64,000 nucleotides of DNA from CAYUHJ01 sp964444365 (GCA_964444365.1 CAYUHJ010000003.1:1-64000); one strand, 5' to 3'; counted from the first letter of the stretch, positions 23,489-31,708 are shown. A program made the numbers and translations. Notes: generated by a model from the letters alone, not told the origin.

Positions 23489-24543
23489 GCGGGCACCCCT
23501 TTCCTCGACTTCTGACCCCCTCCCCCTTGAGGGGGGAGGGTTGGGGTGGGGGTGAATGTTCCAGCTCGAAGCGACCCCCACCCTAACCCTCCCCCCTCCC
23601 AGGGGGAGGGAACCAGAGCCGCGTGCTTCGCCATCGCGCGGCACTCGGCCATCCGACCCCACAGCATTGCGGACGTTCGCAGGCTGTCGAACCACGCCTC
23701 GTCTCGGAACGGGGCACGCACCGCGGCGCGAAGCCGCTCGCTCACGAACCGGCGGACCATCCACCGCGGCATCCCGAACAGCAGCGGGACATCGTCCGCC
23801 GGTGCCCCGTCGCGGAGTTGGTTGGTGCGGCCGACACCCGCGAAGTAGCTCCGCACATACGCGGCCGTCGTTCGTTTCGCGGGGATGAAGTGCCGCAGCT
23901 TCGCCGTGCCGACCCAGACGCCGCCCCACCCGGCTGCGATTACGCGGGCCATCAGGTCGGTTTCCTCGCCGTGCAGCATTTCGCCCCGTTGGCGGCCGAA
24001 CGCGGGGTCGAACCGCAGCCCGGAAATGGCCGCACGGCGGAAGGCGATGCTCGCGCCGTAGACTTCTTCCCCCGGTGCGAGCGGCCGCACGTCCGGGCCC
24101 AGTTGCCGCACCGCGTAGATGGCTTCGATCCGCCCGAGGTGCCGTCGCACCCACTTCGGGGGTTCGGTCGCGAACCACGGGTCGATCGTGCCGCCGAAGA
24201 CGCCCGCTTCCGGGAAGCGTTTTCCGGCGGTGGCGTACTCCGCGAGCCACTCGGAATCGACCAACACATCGTCATCCGCGAACACGATCAGGTCGCCCGT
24301 CGACTCGGCGATCGCGCGGTTGCGAGCGTGCGACAGCCCCGGCATCGGCTCCTTCACGATCCGCAGCGGAAGCGCACCCGCGTGCCGGGCCACGACCGCG
24401 TCCGTGTGGTCGGTGCAGTTGTTGTTCACGACCACGACTTCCCACGACAGCCCCGGCGGGACGCGCAGGTTGCGCAGTCCGGTCAGCGTCTGGTCGAGCA
24501 GGTCGGCGCGGTTCCAGGTGCAGATCGCGATGGACACGTTCAC
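23485..24543 (-). CDS. Glycosyltransferase family 2 with repeat-derived C-terminal tail
   Basis: 352 aa from the GTG at 24543, overlapping the FkbM gene by 4 nt. The catalytic domain is normal: NVSIAICTWNRADLL, VVVNNNCTDHT, PGLSHARNRAIAEST and VFADDDVLVD. The last ~42 residues, from VPSPWEGGGLGWG to PTLPPQGGGGQKS, are encoded by a family B palindrome at 23516-23613 and have no counterpart in ordinary GT2 enzymes. The gene still overlaps the next start codon by GTGA, so the repeat must have arrived without breaking translational coupling. Confidence 0.88.
   Translation of the reverse strand: MNVSIAICTWNRADLLDQTLTGLRNLRVPPGLSWEVVVVNNNCTDHTDAVVARHAGALPLRIVKEPMPGLSHARNRAIAESTGDLIVFADDDVLVDSEWLAEYATAGKRFPEAGVFGGTIDPWFATEPPKWVRRHLGRIEAIYAVRQLGPDVRPLAPGEEVYGASIAFRRAAISGLRFDPAFGRQRGEMLHGEETDLMARVIAAGWGGVWVGTAKLRHFIPAKRTTAAYVRSYFAGVGRTNQLRDGAPADDVPLLFGMPRWMVRRFVSERLRAAVRAPFRDEAWFDSLRTSAMLWGRMAECRAMAKHAALVPSPWEGGGLGWGSLRAGTFTPTPTLPPQGGGGQKSRKGVPA
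23516..23613. repeat. Palindromic repeat, family B copy 1 (in-frame, C-terminal)
   Basis: CCCCTCCCCCTTGAGGGGGG plus GTTGGGGTGGGGGT on the left mirror ACCCCCACCCTAACCC and CCTCCCAGGGGGAGGG on the right. Lies wholly within the coding sequence of the glycosyltransferase above. The right half is almost identical to that of the copies at 42388 and 43670. Confidence 0.92.
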
Positions 24544-25430
24544 GGCGATTCCCCCGCGGTGCGGGGTCGGCCGGCGAAGCGGTAGATGGTCAGTTCCCCG
24601 GCCCGACTCGCCGCGTGGGGGAAACGAGCGGCGGCGTTCGCGACGGTGCGTTCGCAACCGGGGCCGTGTAGTTCCACCGCCAGCGTGCGGGTCCGGGCGA
24701 GCCACGAGTCGGAGCCGGGGCCGAACAGCGTTTGCTCGGTCCCTTCGATGTCCACTTTCAGAAGGTCGACCGTGTCGAACCGACCCAGCGCGAGCAAATC
24801 CGGAACGGTCAGCCCGCGGACGTCGGCGTCTTCGCCGGGGCGGGCGGGGCGGACCTGGAACGACCACTCGCGGCCGTCGCCGAAGTTGCCGCGGTCGACG
24901 ACGAGGCGGGTGCGGGTGGGCCACACCCCGGCGCACACGAACGTGACCCGGTCGGCGAAAGGGGCCAGCGTCTTGCGGCACACCCGCATGTTGTCCGCGT
25001 CCGGCTCCACGACGACCACGCGGGCCAGCGGGCAGCGGTGCAGGAAGAACGACGCGGCGCAGCCGATGTTCGCGCCGAGGTCGAGGACCGTCCGCAGGTC
25101 GCCGTCGGCGACGGGGGCGTATTGCAGTTGGCCGAACACCTGCCGAATCACGTCCGGGTCGCTGGTCCCCTCGCGGTAATAGATCGGGTGCCGGAACCCG
25201 CGGACGCTGAGCGGGTACAGCGACCGGCGCTCGGGCTCGGTTCGCCCGGCGCGGTGGGCGAACGAACTGGCGGCGAGCGTCACGGCGGCGGGCAGGCCGA
25301 GTTGATCGGACTCGGTCCGCGTCCGCTCGAACCAGTCGCTTGCCTGCCAGCGCGCGTCGGCGAGTCGCGACCACGCCGCTTCCGGGACCACGGTCCGGGC
25401 CACGTCCTTGACCATCGCGGTGATCCTCAT
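24540..25430 (-). CDS. FkbM family methyltransferase
   Basis: 296 aa from the ATG at 25430; overlaps both neighbours by 4 nt (ATGA upstream, GTGA downstream). The SAM-binding motif VLDLGANIGCAASFFL, VVVEPDADNMRVCRKTL and DLLKVDIEGTEQTLF are hallmarks of the FkbM fold. These enzymes O-methylate sugars in glycans and natural products. In this cluster it probably methylates a sugar hydroxyl of the exported glycan. Exact target unknown. Confidence 0.92.
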   Translation of the reverse strand: MRITAMVKDVARTVVPEAAWSRLADARWQASDWFERTRTESDQLGLPAAVTLAASSFAHRAGRTEPERRSLYPLSVRGFRHPIYYREGTSDPDVIRQVFGQLQYAPVADGDLRTVLDLGANIGCAASFFLHRCPLARVVVVEPDADNMRVCRKTLAPFADRVTFVCAGVWPTRTRLVVDRGNFGDGREWSFQVRPARPGEDADVRGLTVPDLLALGRFDTVDLLKVDIEGTEQTLFGPGSDSWLARTRTLAVELHGPGCERTVANAAARFPHAASRAGELTIYRFAGRPRTAGESP

Positions 25431-26704
25431 GGGTGTGCGTCCACTGGAAGTTGCCGCCATTCCTGGTCGTAAACCACGGTCCCCTGATCGTTCGCCGTCG
25501 AGAGCCGGGCGGTGCCGTCGGTGCCGAGTACGTCGAACACGATCGCCGCGTCGACGCCGTCCATCACGACGCCGTCGCGGCCGGCCGAGAGGCTGACGGT
25601 CATCGTCCGGCCGGGGCGGATGCGAACGTCGCGAAGCCGGCATTCAAACGCGGACTTCCCGGCGGGGAGAGTCACCGGGAAGTCCGCTTCGGGAGTCCAC
25701 GCCGAGGCGATCCGCGAGCCGCCCAGGGCCTGGGCACACACCCACAGCGTCGCGTTGCGGACGGGCGTCGTCGCTTCGAGTTCGACGCGGATGCGCAGGT
25801 CGTCGCCGAAGGTGTGCGTGGCCGTGGGTTGGCCGTCGGTGTCGAGCAGCACGGCGCGGGTGAAGCGGGCCTCGCCGGTGCCGGTGGTTCGCTTGCGGTC
25901 GCGCAGGTCGCCGGCCGTGTTCGCGTCGACGAGCTTTTCCAGGTAGCGCTGCGTGACGGCGGTGGCCGGGCCGACTTCGACGACCTTGCCGCGTTCGAGG
26001 AAGACGGCCCGCTGACACAGCCGGGGGATCAGTTCCATGTTGTGCGACACGAACAGGATCGTCCGGCCGCGGGCGGCGAGGTCGGTCATCCGCTCCACGC
26101 AGCGGCGCTGGAACGCGGCGTCGCCGACGGCGAGGACCTCGTCGACGATCAGGATTTCCGGGTCGAGGTGGGCGGCGACGGAGAACGCGAGCTTGACGTA
26201 CATCCCGGACGAGTACCGCTTCACCGGCGTGTCCAGGAACGGGCCGATGTCCGCGAACGCGACGATGTCGTCGAACTTCCGGCGAATCTCCGAGCGGCTC
26301 ATGCCGAGGACGCTGCCGTTGAGGAAGACGTTCTCGCGGCCCGTCAGTTCCGGGTGGAACCCGGTGCCGACTTCCAGCAGGCTTCCCATCCGGCCCCGGA
26401 CTTCGACGCGGCCACGGGTCGGGGCGGTGATGCGCGAGAGCAACTTCAAGAGGGTGGATTTCCCGGCCCCGTTGCGTCCGACGACGCCGACGACTTCGCC
26501 GGGGTGGACTTCAAACGAGACATCATCGAGTGCCCAGAAGCCCTCGTCGGATTCGACGGAATCCGGTGTGGCGAGCCGCTTCAGCTTGCGCCATGTCGAG
26601 CGGGCTGCGGCACGGACGGACTCGGACACGTTGAGCGAGCCCGTCGGCGTCGCGCCGATGCGGAAGCATTTGGACAGGTTCTCGACGCGGATCGCGGGGT
26701 GCAT
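25427..26704 (-). CDS. ABC transporter ATPase for polysaccharide export, Wzt type
   Basis: 425 aa from the ATG at 26704 (MHPAIRVENLSKCFRIG); a 19-residue upstream extension is unsupported. Walker A GRNGAGKST is at 76-84, followed by EVGTGFHPELTGRENVFLNG, the Wzt-type signature YSSGMYVKLAFSVA and Walker B ILIVDEVLAVGD. Residues ~275-425 form a beta-rich C-terminal domain like the glycan-binding domain of Wzt, which recognises the finished chain. It pairs with the Wzm-type permease two genes upstream. Together they would flip a lipid-linked glycan across the inner membrane. Confidence 0.93.
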   Translation of the reverse strand: MHPAIRVENLSKCFRIGATPTGSLNVSESVRAAARSTWRKLKRLATPDSVESDEGFWALDDVSFEVHPGEVVGVVGRNGAGKSTLLKLLSRITAPTRGRVEVRGRMGSLLEVGTGFHPELTGRENVFLNGSVLGMSRSEIRRKFDDIVAFADIGPFLDTPVKRYSSGMYVKLAFSVAAHLDPEILIVDEVLAVGDAAFQRRCVERMTDLAARGRTILFVSHNMELIPRLCQRAVFLERGKVVEVGPATAVTQRYLEKLVDANTAGDLRDRKRTTGTGEARFTRAVLLDTDGQPTATHTFGDDLRIRVELEATTPVRNATLWVCAQALGGSRIASAWTPEADFPVTLPAGKSAFECRLRDVRIRPGRTMTVSLSAGRDGVVMDGVDAAIVFDVLGTDGTARLSTANDQGTVVYDQEWRQLPVDAHP

Positions 26705-26746
26705 CGGGGTGACTTCCGTGTCGGGTGGGGCGGCGTCGTGCCGCGT

Positions 26747-26825
26747 TTTGGCGAGCGTCACTCGTCAGAGTGACGAGTGACTGCCAATCAGAAGAACTCG
26801 TCACTCTGACGAGTGACGCTCGCCA
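26747..26825. repeat. Palindromic repeat, family D copy 1
   Basis: GCGAGCGTCACTCGTCAGAG and its mirror CTCTGACGAGTGACGCTCGC flank a short AT-richer centre. Begins 2 nt after the gmhA stop (leftward gene). Copy 2 is at 36606-36684. Confidence 0.92.
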
Positions 26826-26827
26826 GG

Positions 26828-27421
26828 TCACATCGAAATTCGCCGGTGCATGTCGTCCACGACCCAGTGGAACGCCGCCAGGTGGACCGTTTCGACGATG
26901 CCCATGTCGTCGAGCGCGACGTGCAGGTTCTTGTGGTTCATCCCCTTCAGCTTGCCGCCGGAAAAGCCGGTGCAGCCGAAGGTGGTCAGCCCGTTCTTGT
27001 TCGCCCATTCGACGGCGGCGAGGATGTTCTTGCTGTTGCCGCTGCCGCTGATCGCGATGAGCAGGTCGCCTGGCGAGGCGAGGTTCTTCAACTGCTCCAC
27101 GAAGATGCGGTCAAAACCCTCGTCGTTGGCCCACGCCAGGATGTACGGCGTGTTGTCGGTCAGGCTCAGGATGCGGAACCGCTTCTTGCGGTCGTGCGTC
27201 AGGTCGTCCGGCAACTTCAGCGAGCCCTTCCCGATGTCTTCGCACAAGTGGGAAGCGTTGGACCCGCTGCCGCCGTTGCCGATGACGAAGATCATCTTCC
27301 CACCCTGGTACGCGGCGAACATCGCGTCCGCGAGGGACTGCACCTCGGCCGGGTTGATCTTCTCCAGTTCCTCGCCGATCCGCTTCAGGAAGGGTCCGGG
27401 GGCCATCTTGCAACCGAGCAT
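26828..27421 (-). CDS. gmhA: Sedoheptulose 7-phosphate isomerase-like SIS protein
   Basis: 197 aa, SIS domain. Motifs: FVIGNGGSGSNASHLCEDIG and ISGSGNSKNIL, with a conserved Glu in the first and a conserved His in VETVHLAAFHWVVDDMH, matching the catalytic pair of GmhA. GmhA turns sedoheptulose 7-phosphate into heptose 7-phosphate, the first step towards ADP-heptose. The other steps are encoded by hldA, hldC and hldD in the same cluster. DiaA-like SIS proteins are close relatives, but the context favours GmhA. Confidence 0.88.
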   Translation of the reverse strand: MLGCKMAPGPFLKRIGEELEKINPAEVQSLADAMFAAYQGGKMIFVIGNGGSGSNASHLCEDIGKGSLKLPDDLTHDRKKRFRILSLTDNTPYILAWANDEGFDRIFVEQLKNLASPGDLLIAISGSGNSKNILAAVEWANKNGLTTFGCTGFSGGKLKGMNHKNLHVALDDMGIVETVHLAAFHWVVDDMHRRISM

Positions 27422-27458
27422 CTGCGATCCTCGCTCAAACCGGGTGGAAAGGTCCTGT

Positions 27459-28355
27459 TTAGATTGTATCCGCCATCGTCCGCTCGACCCGCCGGAAGTA
27501 CGCCAGCCCGACGACCGCCGCCGCGACCGCGACGCATGCCGACATCGTCAGCGAGACAAAATCGGGCTCCGTGCCGAGCACCGCGGCGCGGAAGTTCAGG
27601 ATCAGCCCGTAGACCGGGTTCAACGGCATCCACCGCTGCGCCGCCGGGGCAATGTTCGCGGGGTTCATGTAGATGCACGGCGTCGCGAACATCCAGAGTT
27701 GGACGCCAAAGGTCATCAGGTAGCGGAAGTCCCGCTGAGCGACGATCAGCGCGGACAGCAACGTCCCGACGCCGAACGCGGTCAGGGCGAGGAGTGCGAT
27801 CACCACCGGGGCGAGCAGCAAGTTCACCGTCGGAACCACGCCCGAAACCGCGGCCACGATTCCGAGCAACGCGAGACACACGAGAAAATCGAACGCCGCC
27901 GCCCCGACGTTCGCGGCCGGCAGCATCACCCGCGGGAAGTACGTCTTCGTGACGAGCCGTTCGTTCCCGATCAGGCTGTTCGCGGCGTTGGAAGTCGCAT
28001 TCGCGAAGAACGTCCACGGCAGCACGCCGCTGAGCACCAGCAAGGTGTAATCGTCCGACCCCGCCGCGAGCCCGCCCATCCAGCCGACGAACACGACGAA
28101 CACCAGCACCGTGCTCGCGGGCTGTACGACGGTCCAGGCGAAGCCGAGCACCGTCTGCTTGTAGCGGAGCTTGATGTCGCGGAGCGTCAGGAACCCGAGC
28201 AGTTCGCGGTATCGCCACAGTTCCCGGACGTCGAGCAACCCCCACGCGGACGGCGGCTCGATGACGGTCAGCGGCAACTCCGGCGACGCGGGGGCGGGAA
28301 CCTCGGCACGGGGTGGGCTTGCTCGACGGGGCCGTTCAACGGTAGAGACGCTCAC
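27459..28355 (-). CDS. ABC-2 type polysaccharide export permease, Wzm type
   Basis: 298 aa from the GTG at 28355, with AAGGAA 7 nt upstream. A cytoplasmic N-terminus with the amphipathic RELLGFLTLRDIKLRYKQTVLG motif of ABC-2 permeases precedes six membrane helices (FAWTVVQPASTVLVFVVFVG, NLLLAPVVIALLALTAFGVG, FVSLTMSACVAVAAAVVGL and others). The NPVYGLILNFRAAVLG segment is typical of Wzm/TagG. It is the first gene of the 12-gene leftward cluster and works with the Wzt-type ATPase two genes downstream. Confidence 0.92.
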   Translation of the reverse strand: MSVSTVERPRRASPPRAEVPAPASPELPLTVIEPPSAWGLLDVRELWRYRELLGFLTLRDIKLRYKQTVLGFAWTVVQPASTVLVFVVFVGWMGGLAAGSDDYTLLVLSGVLPWTFFANATSNAANSLIGNERLVTKTYFPRVMLPAANVGAAAFDFLVCLALLGIVAAVSGVVPTVNLLLAPVVIALLALTAFGVGTLLSALIVAQRDFRYLMTFGVQLWMFATPCIYMNPANIAPAAQRWMPLNPVYGLILNFRAAVLGTEPDFVSLTMSACVAVAAAVVGLAYFRRVERTMADTI

Positions 28356-28439
28356 GGGCCAGTTCCTTCTTGCCGCGTGGAAATCGACGAACTCGGCCAG
28401 TCCTCGGCAGTTCTTGGGGGAGAGTGTACTTCGGCGACA

Positions 28440-28464
28440 CCCGGAAAAAAACACCATTTCCGGG
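28440..28464. terminator. Possible terminator hairpin
   Basis: CCCGGAAA at 28440-28447 pairs with TTTCCGGG at 28457-28464 around a nine-base loop. It lies between the stop of the unknown gene at 28484 and the start of the Wzm-type gene, both leftward. There is no clear T-tract, so it is a weak call. Confidence 0.4.
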
Positions 28465-28483
28465 ACCGCGACGCAACCCGTTG

Positions 28484-29242
28484 TCAGCGAAGGAATTCGA
28501 TCGGGATGGGGTAGTTCTTCCGCTCTTTCTTCCGCAGCACGCGGCGGGCCACGGCGAACACTTTCGCGCCGTATGTGTTGATCGCTTCCTCGACGCTGAC
28601 CTGCGCGGCCGGCTTGTTGAGGATCACGTCACGCGGGGATTTGATGGAAGGCAACACCGGCAGCGGGGCGAGGGAGATGAGTTCCCACTGGCCGTTGATG
28701 AACCGGCACTGGCTCGCGTTGTTGATTCGCACGAACGCTGGCGGCTTCGGCCCGCGACACTTCGGCTGCGGTCGCGGCGTCGGGACTCGCTTCAAGATGC
28801 CGGACTTCGGGCAGACGTAGAACTGGAACCGAAACCGGGACGACTCGATGGGCACGCCGACGGTTCGGTTCCCCCAGGTCGGCTTGCCCCAACACGGCCG
28901 GCCGTCGATCATCGTCACATCGGTTACAACGTAATCGTAGAGGTGCGTGAGGATGTGCTTCTGGACCACGTTCCCGAGATTGATGCGTTCGCAAATTTCC
29001 GAGTGAATCTTATCCCACGGCCGGCCGACCTGGGAGGCCACGTATCGCTTCAGCGGGGCGAGGTTCTCGTTGAAGCCTCGGGTCCAGTTGTAGCGGTCCG
29101 TCATCCCTTCCTGCGACGGCAGCCCGTCCGGGTGGGCCATCGCCCGGTTCATCCGCTTGCGGTAGCCCTTACCCGGCATCGACCCCATGCGGGAGCCCGG
29201 CCGCGGCCGTTCGACCAGTACCTTTGCCATGTCCGCCCGCAT
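28484..29242 (-). CDS. Hypothetical protein
   Basis: 252 aa from the ATG at 29242, with GGAG 6 nt upstream; earlier in-frame starts lie in palindrome E. The N-terminus is basic (MAKVLVERPRPGSRMGSMPG, RKRMNRAM), the middle has YNWTRGFNENLAPLKRYVAS and RPWDKIHSEICERINLGNVV, and the C-terminus ends in RKKERKNYPIPIEF. I do not recognise the family. It is soluble with no signal peptide. Base composition looks less GC-rich than the neighbours. It could bind nucleic acid, given its charge, but nothing proves this. Confidence 0.7.
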   Translation of the reverse strand: MRADMAKVLVERPRPGSRMGSMPGKGYRKRMNRAMAHPDGLPSQEGMTDRYNWTRGFNENLAPLKRYVASQVGRPWDKIHSEICERINLGNVVQKHILTHLYDYVVTDVTMIDGRPCWGKPTWGNRTVGVPIESSRFRFQFYVCPKSGILKRVPTPRPQPKCRGPKPPAFVRINNASQCRFINGQWELISLAPLPVLPSIKSPRDVILNKPAAQVSVEEAINTYGAKVFAVARRVLRKKERKNYPIPIEFLR

Positions 29243-29318
29243 CGCCCGCTCCGGAAAGAACCGTGTCCGGTGAAGGGGACACGGCGACGGCCGGACGGGT
29301 TCGCGGGGTGAACGCACC

Positions 29319-29445
29319 GAGAGCCGCGACCGCAAGGGAGCGGCCGCCCCAACGGTGAAGTTGCAAGGTGGATGGTCCATAACTTGTCCCGTCAGCGAAG
29401 CGGTTTGACCCATGAACCGGCCGCTCCCTCGCGGTCGCGGCTCTC
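29319..29445. repeat. 127-bp palindrome-ended repeat, family E copy 1
   Basis: Ends GAGAGCCGCGACCGCAAGGG and CCCTCGCGGTCGCGGCTCTC are inverted; the ~75-bp core (GGTGGATGG...CGTCAGCGAAGCGG) is not palindromic. The copy at 56301-56427 has the same length and differs at roughly ten positions. It begins 26 nt after the DUF1501 stop (leftward gene). Confidence 0.92.
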
Positions 29446-29470
29446 GAAACCGTCGCCCGCGGACGCCGGC

Positions 29471-30859
29471 TCAGGCCAGGATTCCCTTCACCACGTGACC
29501 GTGGACGTCGGTCAACCGGAAGTCGCGGCCCTGGTAGCGGAACGTGAGTTTGGTGTGGTCGAAGCCGAGCAGGTGCAGCAGCGTCGCGTGCAGGTCGTGG
29601 ACGTGGACGGTGTCGGCGGTCGGGTTGAAGCCGAAGTCGTCGGTCGTGCCGTGGACGTAGCCGCGCTTCACGCCGCCGCCGGCGAGCCAGTAGGTGAAGC
29701 AGCGGTTGTGGTGGTCCCGGCCGTCGTTGCCGCCCTGGACCATCGGCGTCCGGCCGAACTCGCCGCCCCAGATGACAAGGGTGTCGTCGAGGAGTCCCTT
29801 CTCCTTCAGGTCCGCGACGAGGGCGGCGCTCGGCTTGTCGGTGTCGGCGGCGTTCTGCTTCACGCCCGCCGCGAGCCCGCCGTGCTGGTCCCACGCTTCG
29901 TGGAAGAGCTGGACGAACCGCACGCCGCGTTCGATGAGCCGCCGGGCGAGCAGGCAGTTGCGGGCGTAGCCGGGCTTCTTCGGGTCGGCGATGCCGTAAC
30001 GGTCGAGCGTTTCCTTCTTTTCCTTGCTCAGGTCCATCAGTTCCGGGGCACTCGTTTGCAGGCGGTACGCCAGTTCGTACCCCTGCACGCGGGCCGCGAT
30101 CTCCGGGTCGCCGGCTTCCGTGGCGGCTTGTTCGTTCAGCTTGCGAAGCAGATCGAGGGACGCGCGTTGCGTCTCGGCGTCGACGCCGGCGGGGTTCGAC
30201 AGGTACAGCACGGGGTCGCCGGTGGGTCGGAACGGAACGCCGCCGTAGACGGTGGGCAGGAAGCCGCAGCCGTAGTTGCTCGCCCCGCCGCTGGTGCCCT
30301 TCGCACTGGTGAGGACAACGTAGCCGGGCAGGTCCGCCGCGACGCTGCCGAGGCCGTACAGCGTCCACGCCCCGAAACTCGGCCGGCCGAATTGTTGGCT
30401 GCCGGAGTTCATCATGATCTGGGCCGGGGCGTGATTCACGGCGTCGGTCTGAACCGTGCGGACCACGCAAAGGTCGTCCGCGATCGCACCGGTGTGCGGC
30501 AGCAGTTCGCTGAACTCGATCCCGGACTGACCGTACTTCCGGAACTTGTACTTCGGCCCGAGCAACGCCGAGTTCGGGTTGATGAACGCGGCGCGGTAGC
30601 CCTTCAACAGGTCCGCGGGGGGAAGTTGGCCGTCACGTTTCGTGAGTTCCGGCTTGTGGTCGAACAATTCGAGGTGGCTCGGCCCGCCCGCCTGGAAGAG
30701 GTAAATCACTCGCTTCGCTTTCGGCGCGAAGTGCGGCGGTTTCACCGCCAGCGGGTCGGACTTCGCCGCGAACCCGTCCTGGGCCAGCAGCGAGTGGAGC
30801 GCGAGCCCGCCGAACCCGAGGCCGCAATCGCGAAGGAACCACCGTCGAGCGTGAAGCAT
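29471..30859 (-). CDS. DUF1501 family exported protein
   Basis: 462 aa with a twin-arginine-type leader (MLHARRWFLRDCGLGFGGLA). DUF1501 motifs: VIYLFQAGGPSHLELFDHKP near the start, NHAPAQIMMNSGS, ERGVRFVQLFHEAWDQHGG and VIWGGEFGRTPM; the fold is related to sulfatases/alkaline phosphatases. These proteins are abundant in planctomycetes, usually beside a DUF1549/DUF1553 cytochrome protein, which is absent here. Role unknown, possibly breakdown of sulfated polysaccharides. A TATACT box lies upstream. Confidence 0.92.
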   Translation of the reverse strand: MLHARRWFLRDCGLGFGGLALHSLLAQDGFAAKSDPLAVKPPHFAPKAKRVIYLFQAGGPSHLELFDHKPELTKRDGQLPPADLLKGYRAAFINPNSALLGPKYKFRKYGQSGIEFSELLPHTGAIADDLCVVRTVQTDAVNHAPAQIMMNSGSQQFGRPSFGAWTLYGLGSVAADLPGYVVLTSAKGTSGGASNYGCGFLPTVYGGVPFRPTGDPVLYLSNPAGVDAETQRASLDLLRKLNEQAATEAGDPEIAARVQGYELAYRLQTSAPELMDLSKEKKETLDRYGIADPKKPGYARNCLLARRLIERGVRFVQLFHEAWDQHGGLAAGVKQNAADTDKPSAALVADLKEKGLLDDTLVIWGGEFGRTPMVQGGNDGRDHHNRCFTYWLAGGGVKRGYVHGTTDDFGFNPTADTVHVHDLHATLLHLLGFDHTKLTFRYQGRDFRLTDVHGHVVKGILA

Positions 30860-30912
30860 GGCAAAGTCCGATGTCGGGGATCATTCGTCGAGGAGCGGCC
30901 GAGAACTCACCT

Positions 30913-30943
30913 AGTATACGGCCCCGTCCGGACATCCTGACAC
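30913..30943 (-). promoter_or_regulatory. Possible promoter of the DUF1501 gene
   Basis: Read leftward, GTGTCA (30943-30938) and TATACT (30918-30913) are 19 nt apart. The -10 box is good, the -35 box is weak and the spacer is long. It lies about 54 nt upstream of the ATG at 30859, between it and upp. Confidence 0.3.
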
Positions 30944-30960
30944 GAGCCGCACGGGGTGCG

Positions 30961-31590
30961 TCAGGTCGTGCCGAACTGCCGGTCGCCGGCGTCGCCGAGT
31001 CCGGGGACGATGTACCCGATCTCGTTCAGGTGCGAGTCGATCGCGGCGAGGAAGACGGGCACGTCCGGGTGGGCGGCTTGCAGGGCGGCGACCCCTTCCG
31101 GGGCCGCGATGAGCCCGACGAACCGCAGCCGGGGGACGCCCGCTTTCTTGAGAATGTCGAGCGCCGCGATCGCGGACCCGCCGGTGGCGAGCATCGGGTC
31201 GGTGACGATGCCGACGTCGAGGCCGTGCGTGGCGGGGAGCTTGTTGTAGTACGTCACGGGCTTCAGCGTGGCGTGGTCGCGGTACAGCCCGAGGTGCCAG
31301 ACGCACGCTTCCGGCAGGGCGTCGTGCATCGCGGCGGCCATGCCGAGCCCCGCCCGCAGCACGGGGACGAGGCCGACCTTGTCCGCGAGGGCGAACCCCG
31401 GGCAGTCCGCCAGCGGCGTCGGGACGGTAACTTCCTTCAGGCGCAGGTCGCGGGTGGCGTCGTAGAAGAGGGACTGCGCGATCTCGTAGACCAGCGTGCG
31501 GAACTGCGGCGTCGGCGTGTCCCGGTGCCGGAGGCGGGCGACCTTGTCCCGGACGAGCGGGTGATCCGCGACGGTGACGGCGGCGGGCAT
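30961..31590 (-). CDS. upp: Uracil phosphoribosyltransferase
   Basis: 209 aa, the normal length. It makes UMP from uracil and PRPP. The PRPP-binding loop VTDPMLATGGSA is at about 130-140, and VPVLRAGLGMA and the C-terminal uracil site YIVPGLGDAGDRQFGT are intact. It is the last gene after pdp and cdd on the same strand, separated from cdd by palindrome C, and completes a pyrimidine salvage set. Confidence 0.97.
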   Translation of the reverse strand: MPAAVTVADHPLVRDKVARLRHRDTPTPQFRTLVYEIAQSLFYDATRDLRLKEVTVPTPLADCPGFALADKVGLVPVLRAGLGMAAAMHDALPEACVWHLGLYRDHATLKPVTYYNKLPATHGLDVGIVTDPMLATGGSAIAALDILKKAGVPRLRFVGLIAAPEGVAALQAAHPDVPVFLAAIDSHLNEIGYIVPGLGDAGDRQFGTT

Positions 31591-31607
31591 GGGACGCTCC
31601 GGAAGTT

Positions 31608-31708
31608 GTAGGGTGGGTCGAGTCGGCTTTGCGACGCAGCCACCGAAACGGCAACCACTTCCTGCCCGGACTGGTGGGTCTTCGCCGAAGCGGCTCGACC
31701 CACCCTAC
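31608..31708. repeat. Palindromic repeat, family C copy 2
   Basis: GTAGGGTGGGTCGAG at the left mirrors CTCGACCCACCCTAC at the right, with inner GGTGGGTCTTCG parts. The right end overlaps the 3' end of cdd and supplies its TAG stop codon. Confidence 0.92.
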
